Origin: Mangrovibacter phragmitis
Lineage (GTDB): Bacteria; Pseudomonadota; Gammaproteobacteria; Enterobacterales; Enterobacteriaceae
Reading direction: 5' to 3'
Assembly (NCBI RefSeq): GCF_001655675.1
Contig: NZ_LYRP01000047.1
Location: forward strand, 99,592 to 163,591
Length of the DNA: 64,000 bases
In this document: one piece after another, positions 58,193 to 64,000 of the stretch
How positions within the stretch are numbered: the first letter of the stretch is position 1
Layout: every line of letters starts with the position of its first letter
Made by a program: the position numbers and the translations under genes
Notes under the pieces: model-generated
Told to the model about the DNA's origin: nothing
The model's database searches: none
Seen by the model: the letters and a program-made list of their open reading frames with translations, nothing else

Positions 58193-58217
58193 AATCCCGC
58201 GGTTCCCCCGTGGGATT
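58193..58217 (+). terminator. Terminator after yqjK
   Basis: AATCCCGCGG-TTCCC-CCGTGGGATT followed by CTTTC; the stem has one wobble or mismatch. Confidence 0.78.
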
Positions 58218-58377
58218 CTTTCAATTCAAACATAATCAATTTTTTTGAATTTTTCTGACAATTATACTTGCTAACAATCTCCCTTCAGTCTCTTTAGTAT
58301 TCAGCCATGGACAGCAAGGCACACTAATCACCTGCTGCTACTCAATAAAAATAAACTGATTTCCTGGAGAGAGTAAG

Positions 58378-58770
58378 ATGAAAAAATTCGAAAATATTGG
58401 TTTTCTGGTTGCACGCATCCTGATGCCAATTCTGTTTATCTATGCCGGCTGGGGCAAAATCAACGCTTACGGAGCAACTCAACAATACATGCAGGCAATG
58501 GGTGTGCCGGGGGCCTTATTACCGCTGACCATCTTACTGGAGTTTGGCGGTGGCCTGGCTATCCTGTTTGGTTTCCTGACGCGCACAACAGCTATTATTA
58601 CTGCAATCTTCACGTTAATTACTGCGTTTATCTTCCACAGTAATTTTGCAGAAGGCGTGAACTCACTGATGTTCATGAAAAACCTGACGATTGCAGGCGG
58701 TTATCTGCTGCTTTTCATCACCGGCCCTGGTGCCATCAGCCTGGACCGTGTCCTGAAAAAGAGCTGGTAA
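58378..58770 (+). CDS. yqjF: DoxX-family quinol oxidase-like protein YqjF
   Basis: The 130 residues match E. coli YqjF, a four-helix DoxX membrane protein (FLVARILMPILFIYAGWGKINAY, LPLTILLEFGGGLAILFGFLTRTTAI, FHSNFAEGVNSLMFMKNLTIAGGYLLLFITGPGAISLDR). Function poorly known; E. coli yqjF responds to some nitroaromatic compounds. GGAGAGAG precedes the ATG. It is in the same family as, but not closely similar to, the gene at 15931. Confidence 0.96.
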   Translation: MKKFENIGFLVARILMPILFIYAGWGKINAYGATQQYMQAMGVPGALLPLTILLEFGGGLAILFGFLTRTTAIITAIFTLITAFIFHSNFAEGVNSLMFMKNLTIAGGYLLLFITGPGAISLDRVLKKSW

Positions 58771-58778
58771 TGGTTCAA

Positions 58779-58811
58779 AGCAAAAGGCGGAGATATGCTC
58801 CGCCTTTTGCT
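58779..58811. terminator. Terminator after yqjF
   Basis: AGCAAAAGGCGGAG-ATAT-GCTCCGCCTTTTGCT is a long perfect stem whose T-rich 3' side can end transcription. Confidence 0.88.
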
Positions 58812-58910
58812 GTATCACGGCAACTGACAATCAGCCCCTTCACTTGTTTCTCGCTATAACAGTGTGCAGTTGGGAAAACGGGTTGAAGAAACAGAACAGA
58901 GGAAACAGAC

Positions 58911-59900
58911 ATGGGACAACTTATTGACGGAGTCTGGCACGATACCTGGTATGATACGAAATCAACTGGCGGGCGATTCAAGCGCTCTGTCTCCGCTTTT
59001 CGCAACTGGATAACGCCAGACGGCACACCGGGCCCAACCGGAACAGGTGGTTTTTCAGCATCAACATCCCGCTACCATTTGTATGTCTCTCTTGCCTGCC
59101 CCTGGGCTCACCGAACGCTGATTATGCGGCAATTGAAAGGGCTTTCTGATTTTATTCCCGTTTCGGTGGTCCACCCCTTGATGTTTGAACACGGCTGGAC
59201 ACTGGCACAGGATTTCCCGGGCGCTACAGGGGATGGCCTGTACCAACATGAGTATTTATACCAACTCTACTTACATGCCGATGAGCAATACTCTGGCCGT
59301 GTTACCGTCCCCGTATTATGGGATAAACAAAACCAGACGATTGTCAGCAACGAATCAGCTGAGATTATCCGTATGTTTAACAGTGCATTTGATGCACTGG
59401 GCGCAACAGCGGGAGATTACTATCCCGAAGCTTTGCGTGAACAAATAGATGAGATTAACGCCTGGATCTATGACTCCGTGAATAATGGTGTGTATAAGGC
59501 AGGGTTCGCGACATCTCAGGATGCGTATGATGAAGCGGTAGCCGGCGTGTTTACTGCGCTGGATAAACTGGAAGACCTGCTGGGGCAACAACGCTGGCTG
59601 GTGGGTAACCAAATGACAGAAGCAGATATCCGCCTGTGGACCACGCTTATCCGTTTTGATCCGGTGTATGTCACCCACTTCAAATGCGACCGCAAACGCA
59701 TCAGTGATTACCCCAACCTGTTTGCCTACTTACGGGATATTTACCAGATACCCGGAGTTGCCAATACGGTTAACTTTGATCATATCCGCCACCACTATTT
59801 TTGTAGCCATAAAACCATTAACCCAACCGGCATTATCTCCACAGGCCCGGTTCAGAATTTAATGCAGCCCCACGGGCGCGAACAGCAGTTTCCAGGTTAA
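58911..59900 (+). CDS. yqjG: Glutathionyl-hydroquinone reductase
   Basis: YqjG is a Xi-class glutathione transferase that removes glutathione from glutathionyl-hydroquinones. The 329 residues follow the E. coli enzyme; the catalytic Cys is in SLACPWAHRTLIMRQLKGL, and other marks are VPVLWDKQNQTIVSNESAEIIRMFN, YKAGFATSQDAYDEAVAGVF and GNQMTEADIRLWTTLIRFDPVYVTHFKC. It forms a pair with yqjF in the conserved order. Confidence 0.97.
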   Translation: MGQLIDGVWHDTWYDTKSTGGRFKRSVSAFRNWITPDGTPGPTGTGGFSASTSRYHLYVSLACPWAHRTLIMRQLKGLSDFIPVSVVHPLMFEHGWTLAQDFPGATGDGLYQHEYLYQLYLHADEQYSGRVTVPVLWDKQNQTIVSNESAEIIRMFNSAFDALGATAGDYYPEALREQIDEINAWIYDSVNNGVYKAGFATSQDAYDEAVAGVFTALDKLEDLLGQQRWLVGNQMTEADIRLWTTLIRFDPVYVTHFKCDRKRISDYPNLFAYLRDIYQIPGVANTVNFDHIRHHYFCSHKTINPTGIISTGPVQNLMQPHGREQQFPG

Positions 59901-59921
59901 ATACCGTTAAATTGTGAGACG

Positions 59922-59946
59922 AAAACCGGGCCTGCGCCCGGTTTTT
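59922..59946 (+). terminator. Terminator after yqjG
   Basis: AAAACCGGGC-CTGC-GCCCGGTTTTT, 21 nt after the stop. Confidence 0.94.
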
Positions 59947-60092
59947 GCCCTCATTTAACAAGCCCACGCTATTTCTGCTCAAAAAGGTGAGAACTCAACC
60001 ATTCTCTGTGCCTGCCATTTGCCAGTTTTATTTTCAGTCCTATGCTTTATTTGGTGATTAAAAAGGTTGTCTGACTGGAAAGGAGAGTGCAA

Positions 60093-60458
60093 ATGGACTG
60101 GTATTTAAGCGCGCTGCGCAATTACTTTGGTTTTCAGGGAAGAGCTCGCCGCAAAGAATTTTGGATGTTTACCCTGGTTAATATCATTTTTGCTGCAGTT
60201 CTGGCGGTGCTGGACAATATGTTACACCTGCGTATTCATGAGCAGGGGGTATTATCATCGTTGTATAGCCTGTTTGTGTTAATTCCTTCACTGGCGCTAC
60301 AATTTCGCCGCCTGCACGATACCAACCGTTCAGCCTGGTGGTTGCTACTCATGTTCATTCCACTGATTGGCGCGCTGATCTTGCTGGCGTTCTATTGTCA
60401 GGAAGGTAACCGTGGTGCCAACCGTTTTGGCAATGACCCTAAAATAGCGATTAACTGA
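60093..60458 (+). CDS. yhaH: DUF805 inner membrane protein YhaH
   Basis: This 121-residue protein has the DUF805 start MDWYLSALRNYFGFQGRARRKEFWMF and the core FRRLHDTNRSAWWLLLMFIPLIGALILLAF. It matches E. coli YhaH. ATG 60093 has AAAGGAGAG upstream; a GTG two codons earlier is less likely. E. coli has a paralog, yhaI, next to it; it is missing here. Confidence 0.95.
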   Translation: MDWYLSALRNYFGFQGRARRKEFWMFTLVNIIFAAVLAVLDNMLHLRIHEQGVLSSLYSLFVLIPSLALQFRRLHDTNRSAWWLLLMFIPLIGALILLAFYCQEGNRGANRFGNDPKIAIN

Positions 60459-60463
60459 CAGCA

Positions 60464-60492
60464 CAGAACCCGGTGCAACTCCCCGGGTTCTG
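60464..60492. terminator. Hairpin between yhaH and yhaJ
   Basis: CAGAACCCGG pairs perfectly with CCGGGTTCTG between convergent genes. No long T run follows. Confidence 0.65.
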
Positions 60493-60507
60493 CTGCAAAA
60501 GCGTGGG

Positions 60508-61407
60508 CTATTTCATTTGCGCGAACAGTTTCGGTATTTCACGCAGGCACCATGACTTGGCTTCACCCATGCTGTCGCGCCGCCAGGCCATGATAATGTC
60601 AACCTCGCTGGTCGATTCGGGGCTCACGACCCGTAAACGCCCTTCCTCGATATCCTGTTTCACCAGCGGCCATGGCATGGTTGCCACCCCCATGCCATCC
60701 AGTAAAGCCCGATGCTTATCATGAATGGTACTTACCGTAAGGCGCGGCTGTTTATCCAGCAGCTGGACGGTTAATACCGGGCGCTCGCGTGCGGTGTCAG
60801 CCACCGCTATACCCCGGTATTTCACACGCGTTACCTCTGAAAGCGGCTCTGCCTCGTTATGGATAGGATGGTCTGCCGCTGCGACATAAACATTCTTCAT
60901 GGAGTAGAGCTTTCGGGAGTTAATCTCTGTTGAAGAGCGAAAATGCATGTCGGGTGCAATAACGATATCCGCCCGCCCTTGTTCAAGACGCTCCCAGGCG
61001 CCAGCCAGTACCTCGGTCAGCAGGGAAAGCTGGGTATTGGCTTTTTGTGCCAGCCTCTCCACCAGAGGAAATAATGCAAAAGTAGGTACCAGTGCTTCAG
61101 TCACAATCGTCAGGTGAGTTTCCCACCCCCTGGCCAGTGCTTCAGCATCTGTTGTGAGTTTATCGGCAGCTTCCAGCAACACCCGGCCCCGTTCCAGCAG
61201 CATTCTGCCGACATTGGTGAATTTAGTACGGTGACCTGAGCGGTCGAAGAGCACCACATCCAACTCTTCCTCAAGCTTTTGCATGGTGTAACTCAGTGCA
61301 GAAGGTACTCTGCCCAGTTCATCTGCCGCTGCTGCAAAACTTCCCCGCCGGTCAATAGCATCCATCACTCTTAATGACTCCAGCGTGAGTGCGCGTTCTT
61401 TTGCCAT
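60508..61407 (-). CDS. yhaJ: LysR-family regulator YhaJ
   Basis: The 299 residues are nearly the same as E. coli YhaJ in the winged HTH (AKERALTLESLRVMDAIDRRGSFAAAADELGRVPSALSYTMQKLEEELDVVLFDRSGHRTKFT), with a LysR effector domain after it (LTEVLAGAWERLEQGRADIVIAPDMHF, GVATMPWPLVKQDIEEGRLRVV). The start at 61407 aligns with E. coli; the upstream extension is ignored. YhaJ is reported to activate dinitrotoluene-responsive yqjF and virulence genes in pathogenic E. coli. It is divergent from yhaK. Confidence 0.97.
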   Translation of the reverse strand: MAKERALTLESLRVMDAIDRRGSFAAAADELGRVPSALSYTMQKLEEELDVVLFDRSGHRTKFTNVGRMLLERGRVLLEAADKLTTDAEALARGWETHLTIVTEALVPTFALFPLVERLAQKANTQLSLLTEVLAGAWERLEQGRADIVIAPDMHFRSSTEINSRKLYSMKNVYVAAADHPIHNEAEPLSEVTRVKYRGIAVADTARERPVLTVQLLDKQPRLTVSTIHDKHRALLDGMGVATMPWPLVKQDIEEGRLRVVSPESTSEVDIIMAWRRDSMGEAKSWCLREIPKLFAQMK

Positions 61408-61508
61408 CCTCTTCTCTTTCAGGAAATTTGAACATACCAAGCAGATTAACTGGCTAACAATGCAGCGTCCAGTTACTTAACATGGAGAGAGCAAAAAGAG
61501 GTTAAAAC

Positions 61509-62210
61509 ATGATTACGACAAGAACTGCAAAACAGTGTGGCCAGGCAGATTTCGGCTGGTTACAGGCACGTTACACTTTCTCATTTGGACATTACTTTGA
61601 CCCGGACTTACTCGGCTACGCATCATTACGTGTACTGAATCAGGAAGTTTTGGCACCTGGTGCCGCATTTCAGCCGCGCACTTACCCTAAAGTGGATATC
61701 CTGAATTTAATTCTGGATGGTGAAGCAGAATACCGTGACAGCGAGGGTAACCATATTCGGGTTAAATCAGGTGAGGCGTTGCTTTTATCCACTCAGCAAG
61801 GTTGTAGTTACAGTGAGCATAATGCCAGTAAAGATAAATCGCTCACCAGGATGCAGCTGTGGCTTGATGCCTGCCCGGAACGCGAAAATCCGTTAATCCA
61901 GAAAATAACCCTGTCAGGGGACAAGCGGCAGTTAATTGCCTCACCGGATGGCCAACAAAACAGCCTGGTGCTGCGCCAGCAAGTCTGGCTCCATTATGTG
62001 AACCTGAAAGCAGGCGAACAGGAAGAGTTTCAGTTACATGGGCCACGGGCATATTTGCAGTCTATTCATGGTTCTTTTCACGCGCAAACAGGCGCTCAGG
62101 AAAAAGCCCATATGACTTGTGGTGACGGCGCATTTATTAAGGATGAGGCACATCTAACCCTTGTGGCGGATACCGACCTGGAAGGGTTACTGGTAGACTT
62201 GCCTGTATAA
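61509..62210 (+). CDS. yhaK: Pirin-family protein YhaK
   Basis: This 233-residue bicupin matches E. coli YhaK: MITTRTAKQCGQADFGWLQARYTFSFGHYFDP, NQEVLAPGAAFQPRTYPKVDIL, LQLHGPRAYLQSIHGSFHAQ and GDGAFIKDEAHLTLVADTDLEGLLVDLPV. YhaK is cytosolic and suggested to be oxidant-sensitive; E. coli YhaK seems to lack the pirin metal site. It is divergent from yhaJ and adjacent to yhaL. Confidence 0.97.
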   Translation: MITTRTAKQCGQADFGWLQARYTFSFGHYFDPDLLGYASLRVLNQEVLAPGAAFQPRTYPKVDILNLILDGEAEYRDSEGNHIRVKSGEALLLSTQQGCSYSEHNASKDKSLTRMQLWLDACPERENPLIQKITLSGDKRQLIASPDGQQNSLVLRQQVWLHYVNLKAGEQEEFQLHGPRAYLQSIHGSFHAQTGAQEKAHMTCGDGAFIKDEAHLTLVADTDLEGLLVDLPV

Positions 62211-62232
62211 CCACACCATGAGAGAGACTGTT

Positions 62233-62382
62233 ATGCAACACGAACAAACACTCGCAAACAGCGCAACAACACCTGTGGCAAAGCCTGCTTCACTCGACGA
62301 TGTTTTTACCCAAATGCTGGATGAGCTGGAAGCAATTGTCGCGGAAGCACAAGTTCGCCTGGCTGAAGAGCTTTATGCCTGA
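62233..62382 (+). CDS. yhaL: Small protein YhaL
   Basis: A 49-residue frame starts MQHEQTLANSATTPV and ends MLDELEAIVAEAQVRLAEE then LYA. The C-terminal half matches E. coli YhaL (EMLSELEAIVADAETRLAE), and it follows yhaK as in E. coli, so I assign it despite its size. AGAGAG precedes the ATG. The N-terminal half is divergent. The DELEAIVAEAQ stretch resembles the exodeoxyribonuclease VII small subunit type of helix, but no function is known. Confidence 0.85.
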   Translation: MQHEQTLANSATTPVAKPASLDDVFTQMLDELEAIVAEAQVRLAEELYA

Positions 62383-62412
62383 CACCACACTTTTTCTGCC
62401 AGGCCTGGGGCA

Positions 62413-62739
62413 TCAGGCCTTCAGAATATAGACAAAGGCACAAATTTTTTGTCCCTGCTGCGTAGTCACTTCCGCGGTTACCCGCAGGTAGTCAGCACCT
62501 TCAAAATCATCCAGCATCGCCCAGTTTTCATCCAACTTTGAGGATGAAAAAAGATATCCGTCAACAAGTTCGCCCTGTGAGTCCGGTATCAGCGCCGGGT
62601 AGCCACCAAGTGTGCGCCAGCCCGCATTGACCAGATGCCCCGTTACACAGGCCGGTTCCCAAAGGCCTTCCATTTGCGCCAATAACCCGGCGTTTTTCTC
62701 CCCCGGGCAGAGAGATCCATAGACAAACAAATATGCCAT
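62413..62739 (-). CDS. Gamma-glutamylcyclotransferase-fold protein (AIG2/YtfP-like)
   Basis: This 108-residue protein has the family start FVYGSLCPGEKNAGLL with the YGSL turn that holds the substrate, followed by GYPALIPDSQGELVDGYLF and LDDFEGADYLRVTAEV, where Glu of DFEG is the usual catalytic position. The start at 62739 (CAGGAGCCGCT before ATG) is preferred to the longer frame that overlaps the TetR gene. Probably acts on a gamma-glutamyl amine or peptide; substrate unknown. It may be cotranscribed with the TetR gene, 49 nt upstream. Confidence 0.87.
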   Translation of the reverse strand: MAYLFVYGSLCPGEKNAGLLAQMEGLWEPACVTGHLVNAGWRTLGGYPALIPDSQGELVDGYLFSSSKLDENWAMLDDFEGADYLRVTAEVTTQQGQKICAFVYILKA

Positions 62740-62788
62740 AGCGGCTCCTGGTACCTGTCTCACTAAAACGAAGAATGGATGAAATAAC

Positions 62789-63349
62789 TTACTGTGTGAA
62801 GTCAGCAAGGCAAGCCTGCAATAGTGCCACTGTCGCCTCCCGGTCTTCTTCCCGCTGCGCCTGAACAATCGCGCCATCCACTAATAAAGCACATTTTTGC
62901 GCCGTCTGAATACGCTGTGGGGTATCTGGCAGACATTGCGCGATAGTATCCGCCATATCCTGCTTATGTTCACGAATTACGGGCAGAGCCTCCGGTAATA
63001 CACCGGTAATTTCACTGGTAGCATTAATAAAAGCACAGCCGTGAAATTCAGGTGACAGAAACCAGCGGGAAAGCACCTGTGGTAGTGCCAGGCAGAGCTT
63101 GCCACTCTGCGCCATTTCCTCTTTCAAAGCGGTAGCAAACCACGTTATCCATAAGCCATGCCGGTAGTGAAGAAAAGCCAAAATAAGGTCGTTCTTGGCC
63201 GGGAAATGGCGGTAGAAAGTTACTTTCGTCACCCCGGCTTCTTTGATTATCCGGTCTACGCCGGTAGCCCTGATTCCGTCTTTATAAAACAACTCATGGG
63301 CAGTGCGAATAATGCGCTCTTTAGCGCTGACTTCTTTAGTTGCAGTCAC
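62789..63349 (-). CDS. TetR-family repressor
   Basis: This 186-residue repressor has the TetR HTH: AKERIIRTAHELFYKDGIRATGVDRIIKEAGVTKVTFYRHFPAKNDLI, and a helical ligand domain (FHGCAFINATSEITGVLPEALPVIREHKQDM, with a Cys). I place the start at GTG 63349, where AGGAAA lies 6 nt upstream; the longer frame lacks a ribosome binding site and would run through the operators. It is divergent from an NTF2-like gene, with two palindromes between them. Confidence 0.88.
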   Translation of the reverse strand: MTATKEVSAKERIIRTAHELFYKDGIRATGVDRIIKEAGVTKVTFYRHFPAKNDLILAFLHYRHGLWITWFATALKEEMAQSGKLCLALPQVLSRWFLSPEFHGCAFINATSEITGVLPEALPVIREHKQDMADTIAQCLPDTPQRIQTAQKCALLVDGAIVQAQREEDREATVALLQACLADFTQ

Positions 63350-63376
63350 TTCAGGTTTCCTGATTTCAGTCAATAA

Positions 63377-63394
63377 GTAGACAGACCTGTCTAC
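63377..63394. promoter_or_regulatory. TetR operator 1
   Basis: GTAGACAG-AC-CTGTCTAC is a perfect 18-bp palindrome in the divergent promoter region. Confidence 0.88.
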
Positions 63395-63408
63395 ATCAGA
63401 TAAATTAA

Positions 63409-63426
63409 GTAGACAAATCTGTCTAC
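63409..63426. promoter_or_regulatory. TetR operator 2
   Basis: GTAGACA-AATC-TGTCTAC repeats operator 1 with the same arms, centred 32 bp away (three helical turns) and 18 bp before the NTF2-like gene. Confidence 0.88.
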
Positions 63427-63443
63427 ATACTACAGGAGATATC

Positions 63444-63911
63444 ATGGAAACACGACCACCCGTTCCCCCTTTTACTTACGGCAGTGCCACACTAAAAGTA
63501 CGGATGGCAGAAGATGCCTGGAATAGCCGCGATCCTGAAACAGTATCGCGGGTGTATGCGCCTGATACTGTCTGGCGCAACCGGGCAGAGTTTGTCACCG
63601 GGCGTGAGGCTGTGGTGAAATTTTTACAACGCAAATGGCAAAAAGAACTGGATTATCGGTTAATCAAAGAGTTATGGGCAGTAAATGAGAACAGGATTGC
63701 TGTCCGGTTTGCTTATGAATGGCACGATGACTCAGGGAACTGGTTCCGTAGTTATGGTAACGAAAACTGGGAATTTAATGAGCAAGGCCTTATGGTAAGG
63801 CGCTTTGCCTGTATCAACGATCTCCCTATTTCGCACACTGAACGCCTGTTCTTCTGGCCTTTAGGCAGGCGCCCGGATAACCACCCCGGGCTGAGCGAAT
63901 GTGGTTGTTGA
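63444..63911 (+). CDS. NTF2/SnoaL-like protein (DUF1348)
   Basis: This 155-residue single-domain protein fits DUF1348 of the nuclear transport factor 2-like fold: [45 protein letters not shown], then [35 protein letters not shown]2 folds form a cone-shaped pocket and are used by many small enzymes; substrate unknown. ACAGGAGATATC precedes the ATG. The divergent TetR and its two operators indicate induction by a small molecule. Confidence 0.9.
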   Translation: METRPPVPPFTYGSATLKVRMAEDAWNSRDPETVSRVYAPDTVWRNRAEFVTGREAVVKFLQRKWQKELDYRLIKELWAVNENRIAVRFAYEWHDDSGNWFRSYGNENWEFNEQGLMVRRFACINDLPISHTERLFFWPLGRRPDNHPGLSECGC

Positions 63912-63930
63912 GTGCCAGAGCGAGTATTAC

Positions 63931-63961
63931 AAAAAGAAAAACCCCGCCATTGCTGGCGGGG
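63931..63961 (-). terminator. Terminator of a minus-strand gene beyond the window
   Basis: CCCCGCCA-GCAA-TGGCGGGG on the minus strand is followed by TTTTTCTTTTT. It must end a gene entering from the right-hand side; it is convergent with the NTF2-like gene. Confidence 0.88.
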
Positions 63962-64000
63962 CCTGAAAGTGTGAAGCTGACCGGTAAGCCGCGTTCTTTG

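Overview
The window is chromosomal DNA from a member of the Enterobacteriaceae that is not Escherichia coli but shares its gene order here. It starts inside dnaG and runs through rpoD, tRNA-Ile (ileX), yqjH/yqjI, aer, patA, fadH, rlmG, ygjP, ygjR, alx, sstT, ygjV, uxaA-uxaC/exuT, exuR, yqjA-mzrA, yqjC-yqjD-yqjE-yqjK, yqjF, yqjG, yhaH, yhaJ, yhaK and yhaL. This is the E. coli K-12 backbone of that chromosome segment, with protein sequences I recognise from memory. Genes that K-12 has here and this window lacks include mug, ygjH, the ebg genes, ygjI/J/K, higBA, ygjQ and yhaI. No database search was possible, so names rest on recognised sequence, motifs and synteny.

Region by region. 1-5.2 kb: the dnaG end, rpoD, an adenine-type NCS2 purine permease with a perfect PurR box upstream, and ileX. 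5.2-14.3 kb is an accessory island directly after ileX. It holds three small membrane or unknown genes, then a type VI secretion cargo module: an Eag chaperone (DUF1795), a 1412-residue PAAR-Rhs effector ending in an AHH-type nuclease tip, and an immunity gene. An orphan Rhs tip follows, with its own immunity gene apparently broken by an in-frame stop, then an AT-rich stretch with a 7-bp tandem repeat, a truncated acetyltransferase-like gene leading two coupled small genes, and a proline-rich secreted protein. 14.6-18.2 kb: a YbiC-like hydroxycarboxylate dehydrogenase, a DoxX protein, and the divergent yqjH/yqjI pair with iron (Fur) and nickel (YqjI) operator-like sites.

18.2-25.3 kb looks like an amine or amino-acid utilisation cluster: a class III aminotransferase, an SDR oxidoreductase, a polar amino acid ABC importer and a MocR-type regulator. 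25.7-38.6 kb holds two complete peptide-type ABC importers flanking the aerotaxis receptor aer, which has a flagellar sigma-28-like promoter. A DgcZ-like zinc-sensing diguanylate cyclase overlaps the end of the second importer. 

39.9-63.9 kb is almost all conserved backbone. It includes putrescine aminotransferase patA with a sigma-54-type promoter, fadH, the yybP-ykoY manganese riboswitch before alx, the hexuronate genes with a CRP site, the envelope/stress genes yqjA to yqjG, and yhaH to yhaL. It ends with a small GGCT-fold gene and a TetR regulator divergent from an NTF2-like gene, with two near-identical palindromic operators between them. The most unusual material is the island after ileX.
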